From an uncultured Ruminococcus sp. (GTDB taxonomy: Bacteria > Bacillota > Clostridia > Oscillospirales > Ruminococcaceae), in contig CAJTWQ010000046.1 of NCBI GenBank assembly GCA_910579835.1, forward strand, positions 1 through 15,040: a DNA stretch of 15,040 bases. Reading direction: 5' to 3'. Shown piece by piece: positions 1 to 7,735 of the stretch (position 1 is the first letter of the stretch; each line of letters starts with the position of its first letter). Under the pieces are notes generated by a model. The model ran no database searches. It was given only the letters and a program-made list of their open reading frames with translations, and had not been told where the DNA came from. Position numbers and translations under genes: made by a program.

Positions 1-64
1 AATAATTGAATAATACAGGCGGCATTGATTAATAATATTTGTTCATAATGTCCTCTTGAAATAG

Positions 65-100
65 AAAATCCCCTCTTTGCAATAGCAAGGAGGGGATTTT
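65..100. terminator. Hairpin terminator, gene off the left edge
   Basis: A 16-bp stem (65-80 with 85-100, one G-T wobble) closes an AATA tetraloop, with A4 on one side and T4 on the other, so it could stop transcription in either direction. It probably ends a gene to the left of the window. I see no gene in positions 1-64 or 101-160. Confidence 0.6.
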
Positions 101-160
101 GTGGTATTATTGATAGATGGAAATATTTGTGTGGAATTAAGCGCGCAGGGGTGCTATATT

Positions 161-200
161 ATTTTTCAAAAAAGCTGACAGGATTTATCCTGTCAGCTTT
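161..200 (-). terminator. Rho-independent terminator of the GH30/CE1 gene
   Basis: A perfect stem (171-183 with 188-200, a few loop bases between) is followed on the minus strand by six T residues. It lies 25 bp beyond the stop codon of the minus-strand gene that ends at 226, which is the expected place for its terminator. Confidence 0.8.
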
Positions 201-225
201 GGGGGAATGATAGAAGATGTCTTAA

Positions 226-3138
226 TTAAGCCTGGAATACCGCACGGACAAAGTTGTAAAGATGTGCGTGGATGCTGTTGTCGCCGTGGTATCCGTTCTG
301 GTAGTAGTGCCAGATATGAGGAACATTATTTTTTGTGAAGTTGTTGTGATATCCTTCAGGCGTGCTGTAAACAACGGTATCGTTGCCACCGGCTGTTATG
401 AATATAAGTGACGGAGCAGCTTCCTCAGAAGCAAACTTCCATGCGCCTGACGCTCCGGGAGCAGGGCATATAGCGCCTACATAACCAAAGAGGTCAGGAT
501 GCTTCATTCCAATGTTGAGCGATTCTCTTCCGCCCATTGAGAAGCCTGTTATAGCTGTGTTTTCTCTGCCTGTTGCAACGCTGTATTCCTTTTCAATAAG
601 GGGCATAAGCTCAGTAGTAAGAACGGTATCGAAATTATCGTAAGCGATATTATTTGCATCATCCATTGCAGAGCAGTCATTCTGTGTCTGGCTGGAGTAG
701 ATGTAAGGGAATACAACTATCATATCCTTAGCGGCGCCCTCAGCAATAGCGTTGCCGATAATTTCCTTGGTATGCATTGTGTCGTTGCCCTTAATGATCA
801 TTCTGTCCTGATTTTCCCAGTAGCCGTGCATAACATAAAGTACGGGATATTTTTTATCTGTGCTGTATCCTGCCGGAAGAAGTACATTGTATTTTTTCTC
901 TCTGCCGCAGAAATTTGAGTAATAGCTCTTTGACTGAACCGTACCATACTGAACTCCGGCTTTCTGCTGCTTTGATTCGTTCGTTTCATTATTGACAACA
1001 TTTGCCTGTACAACTGGAGTATACTCGGAGATAGTCCGCATTTTCGGAACAGGCGGTGCGTTATTGGGGAATTCCTTGATTTTTCCGAGAACATACTGTT
1101 GATGCAGAACAAGGTCGTTTGTCTCAACCTTTCCGCTGCGGTCAACGTCCGCTGCTGTTATGATACCTTTGTCAGTAATTTTGCCAAGGAGAACCTTTCT
1201 TGTAAGAACAATATCGAATGCTGTTATTACGCCGTCGCCGTCAGTATCGCCAATTATAATGTCAGAAGGATCAACTGGAAGTTCGGGCTGACCTTCGCCT
1301 GCAATGCCCGTACCGTCGACAGCGCCGATAGCTTCGTCAATATAGAAGTCTGCAAGGGATTCTTCGGTTTCGATGTAGATTTTAACGTTTGATGCATCTG
1401 TGGGAATTGTATAGCTTGTATTTTTCAGCTGTGCCCATGCGCCTGATGGAGCGATAACTGTTGCAACTTCACTGTACGCTGTATCGCCGTTTCCATCGGT
1501 GTACTCCATTTTCATCATGAACTTGACGTTCTTTCCGGAATTCTGCTTAACATGAGCAGAATAGCTGTATGATTCGCCTGGTTTGGAGCAGTTTGAATTA
1601 AGAGCCAGTGAAGCTCCCTGCCATGCTTTTTCTCTGTTTGTAACTTTAAGCGAGTATTTACCCCACTCTGTGTAATGATCTTCGTCGGACTGGGCAACGG
1701 AACTTCCGCCTCTGGCTGTCCAGTTGTCGTCGCCGTTCTCAAATGTGCACTGATACCACCAGCCGTATTCGTTTGGTTCATCAGGATCTTCGGGGCCGGG
1801 AGTAACGCTGCTTCCTTCAAGTGATACGACGAAAGTTGAAACGCTGTTTGAGGGGAGAGAAGCGTAAAAGCCGCTGCCGTTGTTTTCAAGATTTTCTGTG
1901 AGAGCAAGATTTTCATTGGCAGAAGTTCTGTATCGGTCAACATCAACGATCTTTTCACCGCTGCCTATGCTGAAACTCTGCGTATATGTTTCGGTGCCTT
2001 TGTTGATTGCAACGATAGTCACCTGTTTATTGTTATTTTTGTATGCGGAAACAAGAACATTGTCTGCCGGCTGTTCCGTTACTTCAATTCTTTTATCTCC
2101 AGGGCGTACCCATTTAGAGTACTGAGCCATATTGTAGCCGCGTTTGCTGATTTTTCCGTCTTCGGTCATAAGACCGTAGCTTCTTCTGATATACCACCAT
2201 GTATAGGCGCTCATATTTCCGACAACAAGGGCGTTATGGATATTTTCAGAAACTTGGAGAGATTCCGGCCAGCGGTTAGCGGAATCAGCATCGCTGTTTG
2301 GAACATAAACTTCGGTCATCCAGATCTCTTTGCCGCAGTTTTCAAGTTCAGGATAATCCATCCAAGCTCTCTGAGTTCCGTACATATGAGTACCGAATAC
2401 ATCGCAGTTAGCAAAAGCCTTGCTGTTTGCCATGATCTTCTGATAAAACTTCTTTCCGCCGTCCTTGACCCATGAAGCGGTTGTAGGAGCGTACTGGAAA
2501 GATTCAGGGGACATAAGCCTTGTGCTTGTAATCTTATCGCCATAGTTTGCTATGAAGTCAACGGTTTCATCAGTTGACCAGTATGTCCAGTCTTCAGCGA
2601 AATCAGGCTCGTTCTGAACTGATATGGAGTAAAGATCTACACCATTGTTTTTCATATAGGTGCCGAAATCGTTGAGATGCTGAGCGTAAGCTCCATAATT
2701 TGATTTAGGAATATGAAGCTTGCCGTTGCTTCCGCCGGATTCAGCAAGATTTGAGGGCGGTTCCCATGGAGATGCAAACACATAAGCGCCTTTTTTAGAG
2801 GCAAACTGAGCCGTTGGCAAAGCCTTGTTCCACTGATTTTTATCGGGATTTACAAATACGCGGAGAACAGTAAGTCCCAGTTCGTCAGTTCCGTTTCCGA
2901 AAGCTTTTTGCCTCTGGGCGTCTGTCAGATCCTGTCCTGTCCATTCCGGGTGATTCATACCGCCGAATCCTCTGATAGTCTGATATTCCTTAGTTGTATC
3001 AACTACACAGTCAGACGCTGCAAATGCATCGAGCGTTTCCGGAACGGTTGATTTCGGTGCAATGTAAATAGCGGAAGCCAGCAGTGCGGTAGCTGTAAAG
3101 GCTGCTGCAAACCTTTCTGTAAATGTCTTCAATTTCAT
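226..3138 (-). CDS. Secreted GH30_8 glucuronoxylanase / CBM22-like / dockerin / CE1 esterase
   Basis: Predicted bifunctional xylan-degrading enzyme of 970 residues. An in-frame GTG lies 9 nt upstream, but the ATG at 3138 has AGGGAG 8 nt before it and opens a Lys-rich signal peptide with a hydrophobic stretch near residues 8-27, so I chose the ATG. Residues about 45-440 form a GH30 subfamily 8 catalytic domain: acid/base E177 in VQNEPD, nucleophile E276 in WMTEVY, and R319/Y321 in IRRSYG, where this subfamily contacts the glucuronic acid side chain. Residues about 458-607 resemble a CBM22-type jelly roll. Residues about 628-690 are a type I dockerin with two calcium loops (D631/D633/D635/D642 and D664/D666/S668/D675). 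Residues about 730-970 are a CE1 alpha/beta hydrolase with GFSMGG (S867) and probable D920 and H951. The likely job is endo-cleavage of glucuronoxylan plus removal of acetyl or feruloyl groups; the ester type cannot be decided from sequence. The gene appears monocistronic. Confidence 0.93.
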   Translation of the reverse strand: MKLKTFTERFAAAFTATALLASAIYIAPKSTVPETLDAFAASDCVVDTTKEYQTIRGFGGMNHPEWTGQDLTDAQRQKAFGNGTDELGLTVLRVFVNPDKNQWNKALPTAQFASKKGAYVFASPWEPPSNLAESGGSNGKLHIPKSNYGAYAQHLNDFGTYMKNNGVDLYSISVQNEPDFAEDWTYWSTDETVDFIANYGDKITSTRLMSPESFQYAPTTASWVKDGGKKFYQKIMANSKAFANCDVFGTHMYGTQRAWMDYPELENCGKEIWMTEVYVPNSDADSANRWPESLQVSENIHNALVVGNMSAYTWWYIRRSYGLMTEDGKISKRGYNMAQYSKWVRPGDKRIEVTEQPADNVLVSAYKNNNKQVTIVAINKGTETYTQSFSIGSGEKIVDVDRYRTSANENLALTENLENNGSGFYASLPSNSVSTFVVSLEGSSVTPGPEDPDEPNEYGWWYQCTFENGDDNWTARGGSSVAQSDEDHYTEWGKYSLKVTNREKAWQGASLALNSNCSKPGESYSYSAHVKQNSGKNVKFMMKMEYTDGNGDTAYSEVATVIAPSGAWAQLKNTSYTIPTDASNVKIYIETEESLADFYIDEAIGAVDGTGIAGEGQPELPVDPSDIIIGDTDGDGVITAFDIVLTRKVLLGKITDKGIITAADVDRSGKVETNDLVLHQQYVLGKIKEFPNNAPPVPKMRTISEYTPVVQANVVNNETNESKQQKAGVQYGTVQSKSYYSNFCGREKKYNVLLPAGYSTDKKYPVLYVMHGYWENQDRMIIKGNDTMHTKEIIGNAIAEGAAKDMIVVFPYIYSSQTQNDCSAMDDANNIAYDNFDTVLTTELMPLIEKEYSVATGRENTAITGFSMGGRESLNIGMKHPDLFGYVGAICPAPGASGAWKFASEEAAPSLIFITAGGNDTVVYSTPEGYHNNFTKNNVPHIWHYYQNGYHGDNSIHAHLYNFVRAVFQA

Positions 3139-3191
3139 CAAAATCACTCCCTGTAAATATTAAGATTGTTCACAATTTTTAAGATACATTA

Positions 3192-3220
3192 ATTATACAT
3201 AATTCATACACATTTTTCAA
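3192..3220 (-). promoter_or_regulatory. Promoter of the GH30/CE1 gene
   Basis: On the minus strand a TTGAAA -35 (3215-3220) and a TATAAT -10 (3192-3197) are separated by exactly 17 bp. This predicts a leader of roughly 50 nt before the ATG at 3138. I see no obvious operator in the spacer. Confidence 0.65.
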
Positions 3221-3277
3221 CCCCTTTTTTGAAGATGTGGTGGATAAAATGAATAATTATTTTTAATTCTGTGCAAT

Positions 3278-3307
3278 TTGACAAAAAATCCTTAATTATC
3301 TTTTATA
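3278..3307 (+). promoter_or_regulatory. Possible upstream second promoter of the zinc-ribbon/vWA gene
   Basis: TTGACA at 3278-3283 and a weaker TTTATA at 3302-3307 are spaced by 18 bp. The site lies 50 bp upstream of a much better match in the same direction, so it may be a minor start or chance in AT-rich DNA. Confidence 0.3.
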
Positions 3308-3327
3308 CAGGCAAAATCTAATAGAAA

Positions 3328-3356
3328 TTGACAAAAATGTTTGAAAATGATATAAT
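3328..3356 (+). promoter_or_regulatory. Consensus promoter of the zinc-ribbon/vWA gene
   Basis: TTGACA (3328-3333) and TATAAT (3351-3356) match the vegetative sigma consensus exactly with a 17-bp spacer. Transcription would start near 3363 and give an 80-nt leader to the ATG at 3444. The 305-bp gap 3139-3443 holds this promoter, the weaker one before it and the opposing promoter of the GH30 gene; I see no gene in it. Confidence 0.75.
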
Positions 3357-3443
3357 AAAATTATTCCATATGATCTGACAAGCTTTTTTGCGGATCTGCA
3401 AATAACGGCATTGTTTATTTGCCGGATAAATGAGGAGTGTTAT

Positions 3444-4079
3444 ATGTTTTGCACTAAATGCGGAAATAATTTGCCCGATAATGCTGCATTCTGTACAAAA
3501 TGCGGTAAATCGTTGAAGGAAGATAATAATCAGGCAGATAACAGGCAGAATATACAGAAGCCGGAAACGTCACATCAGCAGTTCGGGGCGGCAGGTTATA
3601 TGTACGGTCAGATAAATCAGAAATATCCGCAGGAAAATTATCCGTTTCAGCAGTTTCCGACAGAACAGGGATATCCACCTTTTCCTCCGGGAGGAGAGAA
3701 TCATCTGTTTTTTCCGCCGGAACCGGAGAAGAAAGGAAATAAAGGCGTTGTTATTGCACTTGTGGTTCTCACGGTTATCATTCTCGCTCTGTGCGGCGTG
3801 CTGCTTTACTTTATATTGAGCGGAGATTCATCATCAGAGCGTTCAGGTTCAAGCGCCAGTGAAAGTTATGCTCCAAGTGATTTATCTGAAATTTCTATAA
3901 AAACCACTGCTCCCCAGGGGGAAGAGAAGCCGATTACCGGCACTGCGTCTGCACTGTCAACTCAGCCGAAAACTCAGGATACGACAGTAAGACCAAGCGG
4001 TTATTCGGGGGTTCAAGATCTGGCAATGAGTAGGAAAACAGCTAATCTTAATTATGTTTCATCGGATGTTTTTTGGTAA
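3444..4079 (+). CDS. Zinc-ribbon membrane protein, N-terminal part of a frameshifted gene
   Basis: This 211-residue frame is probably the first half of a single protein continued in the next frame. The ATG at 3444 has GAGGAG 6 nt upstream and is preferred over an in-frame TTG at 3411. Residues 3-20 are a zinc ribbon with two CxxC knuckles (CTKC, CTKC). Residues 22-98 are a Gln/Pro/Tyr-rich linker, residues about 101-125 a single transmembrane helix, and the rest a Ser/Thr-rich stalk. Lysines before the helix and the stalk after it suggest a cytoplasmic N-terminus and an outside C-terminus. The frame stops at TAA 4077-4079, right after a run of six T, just as the other frame opens into a vWA domain. 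One more T would join the two. The function of the zinc ribbon is unknown; it could bind metal or a partner inside the cell. Confidence 0.8.
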   Translation: MFCTKCGNNLPDNAAFCTKCGKSLKEDNNQADNRQNIQKPETSHQQFGAAGYMYGQINQKYPQENYPFQQFPTEQGYPPFPPGGENHLFFPPEPEKKGNKGVVIALVVLTVIILALCGVLLYFILSGDSSSERSGSSASESYAPSDLSEISIKTTAPQGEEKPITGTASALSTQPKTQDTTVRPSGYSGVQDLAMSRKTANLNYVSSDVFW

Positions 4080-5293
4080 AGGTCTATTTTACCGCCGAGA
4101 ACGATATTGGCCAGTCGGTTCTGCTGAGTTCGCCTACAGCCGGTATCAAGGAAACAGTATCAGGCGGAAAAGAAGTTGAACGTGAGGTAAAATCCATTGA
4201 ACAGCTCAAGGGCCGAGAGGGTGTAAATTTTGCTCTTGTTGCTGACAAATCGGGAAGCATGGAATATGATCTCCCTGTTATGCAGTCGGTCATGAGTCAG
4301 TTTGTAGACGCTCTTGACTACAGGTCTGGGGATAAGGCGGAGCTTATAGCTTTTGATACATATGTTATGTATATGTGTACCTATACCAACGATCCTCAGT
4401 TGTTGAAAAACGGCATCAATAACATGTCTGCGGGCGGCAGAACGGCGCTTTATGACGCGCTTCTGGAATCAGTTCTGAATGCAGGCTCACAGCAGGGCGC
4501 AAGGTGTGTTATTGCGTTTACCGATGGGGACGACCTTGAAAGCGTTCACACGGCAGACGAGGTTATACAGCAGGCAAATCAGCTGTCTGTGCCTGTGTTT
4601 ATAATAGGTACGAATGATGCGTCGTATTCCGATTATGACAGGATTGCCGAAAGCACCGGCGGTCAGTATTGGAATATTAATAATATCAGCGATATGAATC
4701 AGATTCTCGATCAGATTTATGACAAGGAGAAGGATATGTACTGCATTGAGTATGTTTCCGATTCCAAGGAAGAACCAAAGAAAGAAAGGAAAATAAATAT
4801 TGCTGTTGCTGACGATACCTACGGCGGAATAAGCGAAATGCAGTTCACCCCTACAGAGGCACGGAAACAGCAGGCGCATACTTCAAGATATGAGGTAATC
4901 AAGGCAGATATGAACTGGGCTGAGGCCAATGCCGAATGTATAAGACGCGGGGGTCACCTTATAACTATTACTTCGGATGACGAGATGAAGCAGGCTGTGA
5001 CTCTGGCAGAGTCGGCAGGAATAAAATATGTGTGGATAGGCGGATATACCTCTGTAAGAGGAAATACGGCATATGGTCACTGGATAACCGGAGAAGCGTT
5101 TAATTATCAGAAGTGGTATCCCGGAGAACCGTCGAGGAACGACAATGACGGAACGCCGGAAATGTACCTGATGCTATGGAACGTAGACAGCAAGGGATGG
5201 ACATGGAATGATCAGAGAGACAACCTTTTTACAAAGGAGCTGGCACATATATTTACCGGAAAAACCGGATATATCTGCGAATATGAGTCGTAG
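4073..5293 (+). CDS. vWA plus C-type lectin domains, C-terminal part of the same frameshifted gene
   Basis: The frame opens at a TTG (4073) without a ribosome binding site and overlaps the previous frame by 7 nt, so it is probably not started independently. Numbering from that TTG, residues about 50-225 are a von Willebrand factor A domain with a complete metal-ion site: DKSGS at 58-62, T124 and D151. Residues about 272-404 are a C-type lectin-like fold with WIGG (321-324), EPS (352-354) and WND (378-380). EPS stands where carbohydrate-binding lectins usually have EPN or QPD, so sugar specificity cannot be predicted. The stem before the vWA domain (VKVYFTAEND) resembles the start of vWA modules in other clostridial surface proteins. 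The inferred whole protein is zinc ribbon, membrane helix, stalk, vWA and lectin, an adhesin- or sensor-like surface protein. The downstream GH3 gene follows after 49 bp with no terminator visible. Confidence 0.8.
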   Translation: MVKVYFTAENDIGQSVLLSSPTAGIKETVSGGKEVEREVKSIEQLKGREGVNFALVADKSGSMEYDLPVMQSVMSQFVDALDYRSGDKAELIAFDTYVMYMCTYTNDPQLLKNGINNMSAGGRTALYDALLESVLNAGSQQGARCVIAFTDGDDLESVHTADEVIQQANQLSVPVFIIGTNDASYSDYDRIAESTGGQYWNINNISDMNQILDQIYDKEKDMYCIEYVSDSKEEPKKERKINIAVADDTYGGISEMQFTPTEARKQQAHTSRYEVIKADMNWAEANAECIRRGGHLITITSDDEMKQAVTLAESAGIKYVWIGGYTSVRGNTAYGHWITGEAFNYQKWYPGEPSRNDNDGTPEMYLMLWNVDSKGWTWNDQRDNLFTKELAHIFTGKTGYICEYES

Positions 5294-5342
5294 AAAGTTT
5301 TGATCGGCAGAACGATAATATAAAGATTTGGAGAGAAGCAAA

Positions 5343-6638
5343 ATGTCAAGAAACAAAAATAATAATCTGAAACCAAAAGGCGGTATATTGTACAGGCTTA
5401 TGATTATAGTCTGCATTGCAGCGCTGTTGCTTTCAGCAGGTGCAGGATTGATCTTCATTAAGGAGATAAAAGACAGCGAAAAGTTGTCTGATACTTCCGG
5501 AGGAACGGAGATAAAAAATATAAGCGATACAACGGAGCTGGCCGAAGATTCAACGGCGGAAACTACTACTCTTCCGGTTAATGATCTTTCCGGGTATGAT
5601 CAGTATGACAGGATAATTGCTAAAATGAGTCTGCACGATAAAATCTGTCAGATGCTTATTGTAACTCCGGAATCGCTTACCGGATTTGATAATGTAACGG
5701 CGTCAGGCGAAACAACGCAGCGCTGTTTGGAGCAGTATCCCGTAGGAGGGCTGATCTATTTCTCCTCCAATCTTGAATCAACGGAGCAGACGAAAGAAAT
5801 GCTCTCCGATGCAAGGAAGATTCAGAAGGATATAGGCTGCATTCCACTGTTTTACGCAATTGACGAAGAGGGAGGAGATGTTGCAAGATGTGCCGATTCT
5901 TTGGGAACTACTGCATTTGATCCAATGTATGACTATAAGGAACAGGGAATTGAAACGGCTTATAATAATGCCAAGACCATAGCAGGGGATATATCATCAC
6001 TGGGCTTTAATCTTGACTTTGCGCCTGTTGCCGATACATGGTCGAATCCTGAAAATACAGTAATAGGCAGACGGGCTTACAGCAATGACTTTGCAGAAAC
6101 GGCAGATCTTGTGACTTCTGCAGTAAAAGGATTTTCGGACGGAGGTGTTTACTGCTCGCTGAAGCATTTCCCCGGTCACGGCGATACGGCTGAGGATTCT
6201 CATTACGGCACGGCTGTTTCGGCAAAGACGGCGGCGGAACTAGAACAGAACGAGTATCTGGCTTTTAAAAAAGGAATAGAAGCCGGCGCAGATATGGTTA
6301 TGATGGGTCATATAACCATGAGCAGCATAGATCGGCTTCCAGCGTCAATTTCAAAAACCATGATAACAGACGAGCTGAGAGGAAAACTGGGATATGACGG
6401 AGTTGTGATAACAGATTCCCTGGCTATGGGTGCAGTTGCGGATATGTATGAATCCGGTGAGCTTGCCGTAAAAATTATTGACGCCGGAGCCGATATTCTT
6501 CTTATGCCAGAGGACATGAAAGCTGCTGTTGAAGCTCTTGAAAATGCAGTTAAGGACGGTGTTATCACTGAGGATAGAATTAATCAAAGTGTTCGCAGAA
6601 TACTTATCCTTAAATCAGAAAAAATGCCGCTTGAATAA
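5343..6638 (+). CDS. Membrane-anchored GH3 beta-N-acetylhexosaminidase, NagZ-like
   Basis: A 431-residue glycoside hydrolase family 3 enzyme. The ATG at 5343 has GGAGAG 7 nt upstream; an in-frame TTG 15 nt earlier overlaps that site and is rejected. Residues about 17-40 form an uncleaved signal anchor or signal peptide, then a Thr/Ser/Glu-rich linker runs to about residue 80. The GH3 barrel fills residues about 85-428. It carries EEGG (175-178), the NagZ loop motif KHFPGHGDTAEDSH (274-287) that supplies the His/Asp general acid pair, and the nucleophile D358 in VITDSLAMGA. Only the barrel domain is present, as in NagZ, not the longer beta-glucosidase form. The probable role is release of N-acetylglucosamine from muropeptides or chitin-like oligosaccharides outside the membrane. 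It probably shares transcription with the upstream vWA/lectin gene. Confidence 0.88.
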   Translation: MSRNKNNNLKPKGGILYRLMIIVCIAALLLSAGAGLIFIKEIKDSEKLSDTSGGTEIKNISDTTELAEDSTAETTTLPVNDLSGYDQYDRIIAKMSLHDKICQMLIVTPESLTGFDNVTASGETTQRCLEQYPVGGLIYFSSNLESTEQTKEMLSDARKIQKDIGCIPLFYAIDEEGGDVARCADSLGTTAFDPMYDYKEQGIETAYNNAKTIAGDISSLGFNLDFAPVADTWSNPENTVIGRRAYSNDFAETADLVTSAVKGFSDGGVYCSLKHFPGHGDTAEDSHYGTAVSAKTAAELEQNEYLAFKKGIEAGADMVMMGHITMSSIDRLPASISKTMITDELRGKLGYDGVVITDSLAMGAVADMYESGELAVKIIDAGADILLMPEDMKAAVEALENAVKDGVITEDRINQSVRRILILKSEKMPLE

Positions 6639-6650
6639 TATATAATATTT

Positions 6651-6700
6651 GCCGTGATGATTTTTGGCAGTACAGTTCAAAAATCATCACGGCATTTTTT
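6651..6700 (+). terminator. Rho-independent terminator of the GH3 gene
   Basis: A perfect 16-bp stem (6651-6666 with 6678-6693) with an 11-nt loop is followed by A and six T. It begins 12 bp after the GH3 stop codon. Confidence 0.85.
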
Positions 6701-6705
6701 CTAAG

Positions 6706-6754
6706 AAACTGTCCACATAGGATATGCGTGCGTAGATTCCTATGTGGACAGTTT
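6706..6754. terminator. Second hairpin between convergent genes, probably bidirectional
   Basis: A perfect 17-bp inverted repeat (6706-6722 with 6738-6754) with a 15-nt loop directly abuts the ldhA stop codon. T tracts flank it on both strands: TTTTT reading rightward, and TTTCTT reading leftward. It most likely ends the coaBC-ldhA transcript and backs up the GH3 terminator. Confidence 0.65.
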
Positions 6755-7735
6755 TTAAATTATGATTTCGTTTCCGGTTTTTTCGCCTTTTGAGTATGCA
6801 ATGATATTGTTTACGGTAGTTTCGGCGATATTTTCCAGAGCCTCCTCGGTAAGGAAAGCCTGATGCGATGTAACGATAACGTTGGGCATGGAAATAAGAC
6901 GTGCCAGAACATCGTCGTCTATGATATGACCGGAGAAATCCTCAAAGAAAACATCGCTTTCCTCTTCATATACATCAAGGCAGGCGGCGCCTATCTGACG
7001 TGCCTTGATGCCATTAAGCAGAGCCTCTGCGTCTATGAGCGCTCCCCTTGACGTATTTATAATTACCGCGCCTTTTTTCAGCGTACCGATAGTTTCGCTG
7101 CTTATCATGTGGTAGGTATCTTCTGTAAGCGGACAGTGGAAAGATATGACGTCGCTGCGGCGGAAAAGCTCGTCAAGCTCCACGTAGTCGATACCACTGT
7201 TTTCAGCTGGAAACTTATCGTAGGCAATTACATTCATTCCGAATCCGCGGCATATGTCAATAAATACCCTGCCTATTTTTCCGGTGCCTATAACGCCTGC
7301 GGTTTTGCCATGAAGATCAAAGCCGGTGAGTCCGTTAAGTGAGAAGTTGAAATCTCTGGTTCTGATATATGCCTTGTGAACACGGCGTATGGAAGTCAGC
7401 AGCATGGCCATGGCATGTTCTGCTACGGCATAGGGGGAATAGGCGGGGACACGAACAATATCGAGCTTTCCTTTGGCATAGTTAACGTCTACATTGTTAT
7501 AGCCGGCGCAGCGCATTGCTATCAGTTTGACTCCAAGCTCACTTAGACGATCTATAACGGCTGCATTGATTACATCGTTGACGAATGCGCAGACCGCATA
7601 GCAGTCTCTGGCAAGATCCGCAGTATCTTCGTTAAGTTTGGTTTCATAAAATTTGAATTTAATTCCGTCCTTATCACTATACGGCTCAAATGATGTAATA
7701 TCGTAACCTTTCGCATCAAAGAATGCAATTTTCAT
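6755..7735 (-). CDS. ldhA: D-lactate dehydrogenase (NAD-dependent D-2-hydroxyacid dehydrogenase family)
   Basis: A cytoplasmic enzyme of 326 residues that reduces pyruvate to D-lactate with NADH. It follows the E. coli LdhA pattern closely along its length (RCAGYNNVD, VPAYSPYAVAEHA, TGKTAGVIGTGKIG-like segments). The Rossmann motif GTGKIG is at 150-155, with D173 at the end of the next strand, as in NAD-specific members. The catalytic triad is R230 (NTSRG), E259 and H291 (SHQAF), with the spacing of known D-lactate dehydrogenases. The ATG at 7735 has AGGAGG 9 nt upstream, located inside the end of coaBC; the two genes overlap by 20 nt and so share a transcript. The role fits lactate fermentation and NAD regeneration. 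Other 2-hydroxyacid dehydrogenases are possible but less like it. Confidence 0.9.
   Translation of the reverse strand: MKIAFFDAKGYDITSFEPYSDKDGIKFKFYETKLNEDTADLARDCYAVCAFVNDVINAAVIDRLSELGVKLIAMRCAGYNNVDVNYAKGKLDIVRVPAYSPYAVAEHAMAMLLTSIRRVHKAYIRTRDFNFSLNGLTGFDLHGKTAGVIGTGKIGRVFIDICRGFGMNVIAYDKFPAENSGIDYVELDELFRRSDVISFHCPLTEDTYHMISSETIGTLKKGAVIINTSRGALIDAEALLNGIKARQIGAACLDVYEEESDVFFEDFSGHIIDDDVLARLISMPNVIVTSHQAFLTEEALENIAETTVNNIIAYSKGEKTGNEIII

Noticed and set aside
3411..3443. Upstream in-frame TTG as start of the zinc-ribbon gene
   Set aside because: It has no ribosome binding site, while the ATG at 3444 has GAGGAG at good spacing.
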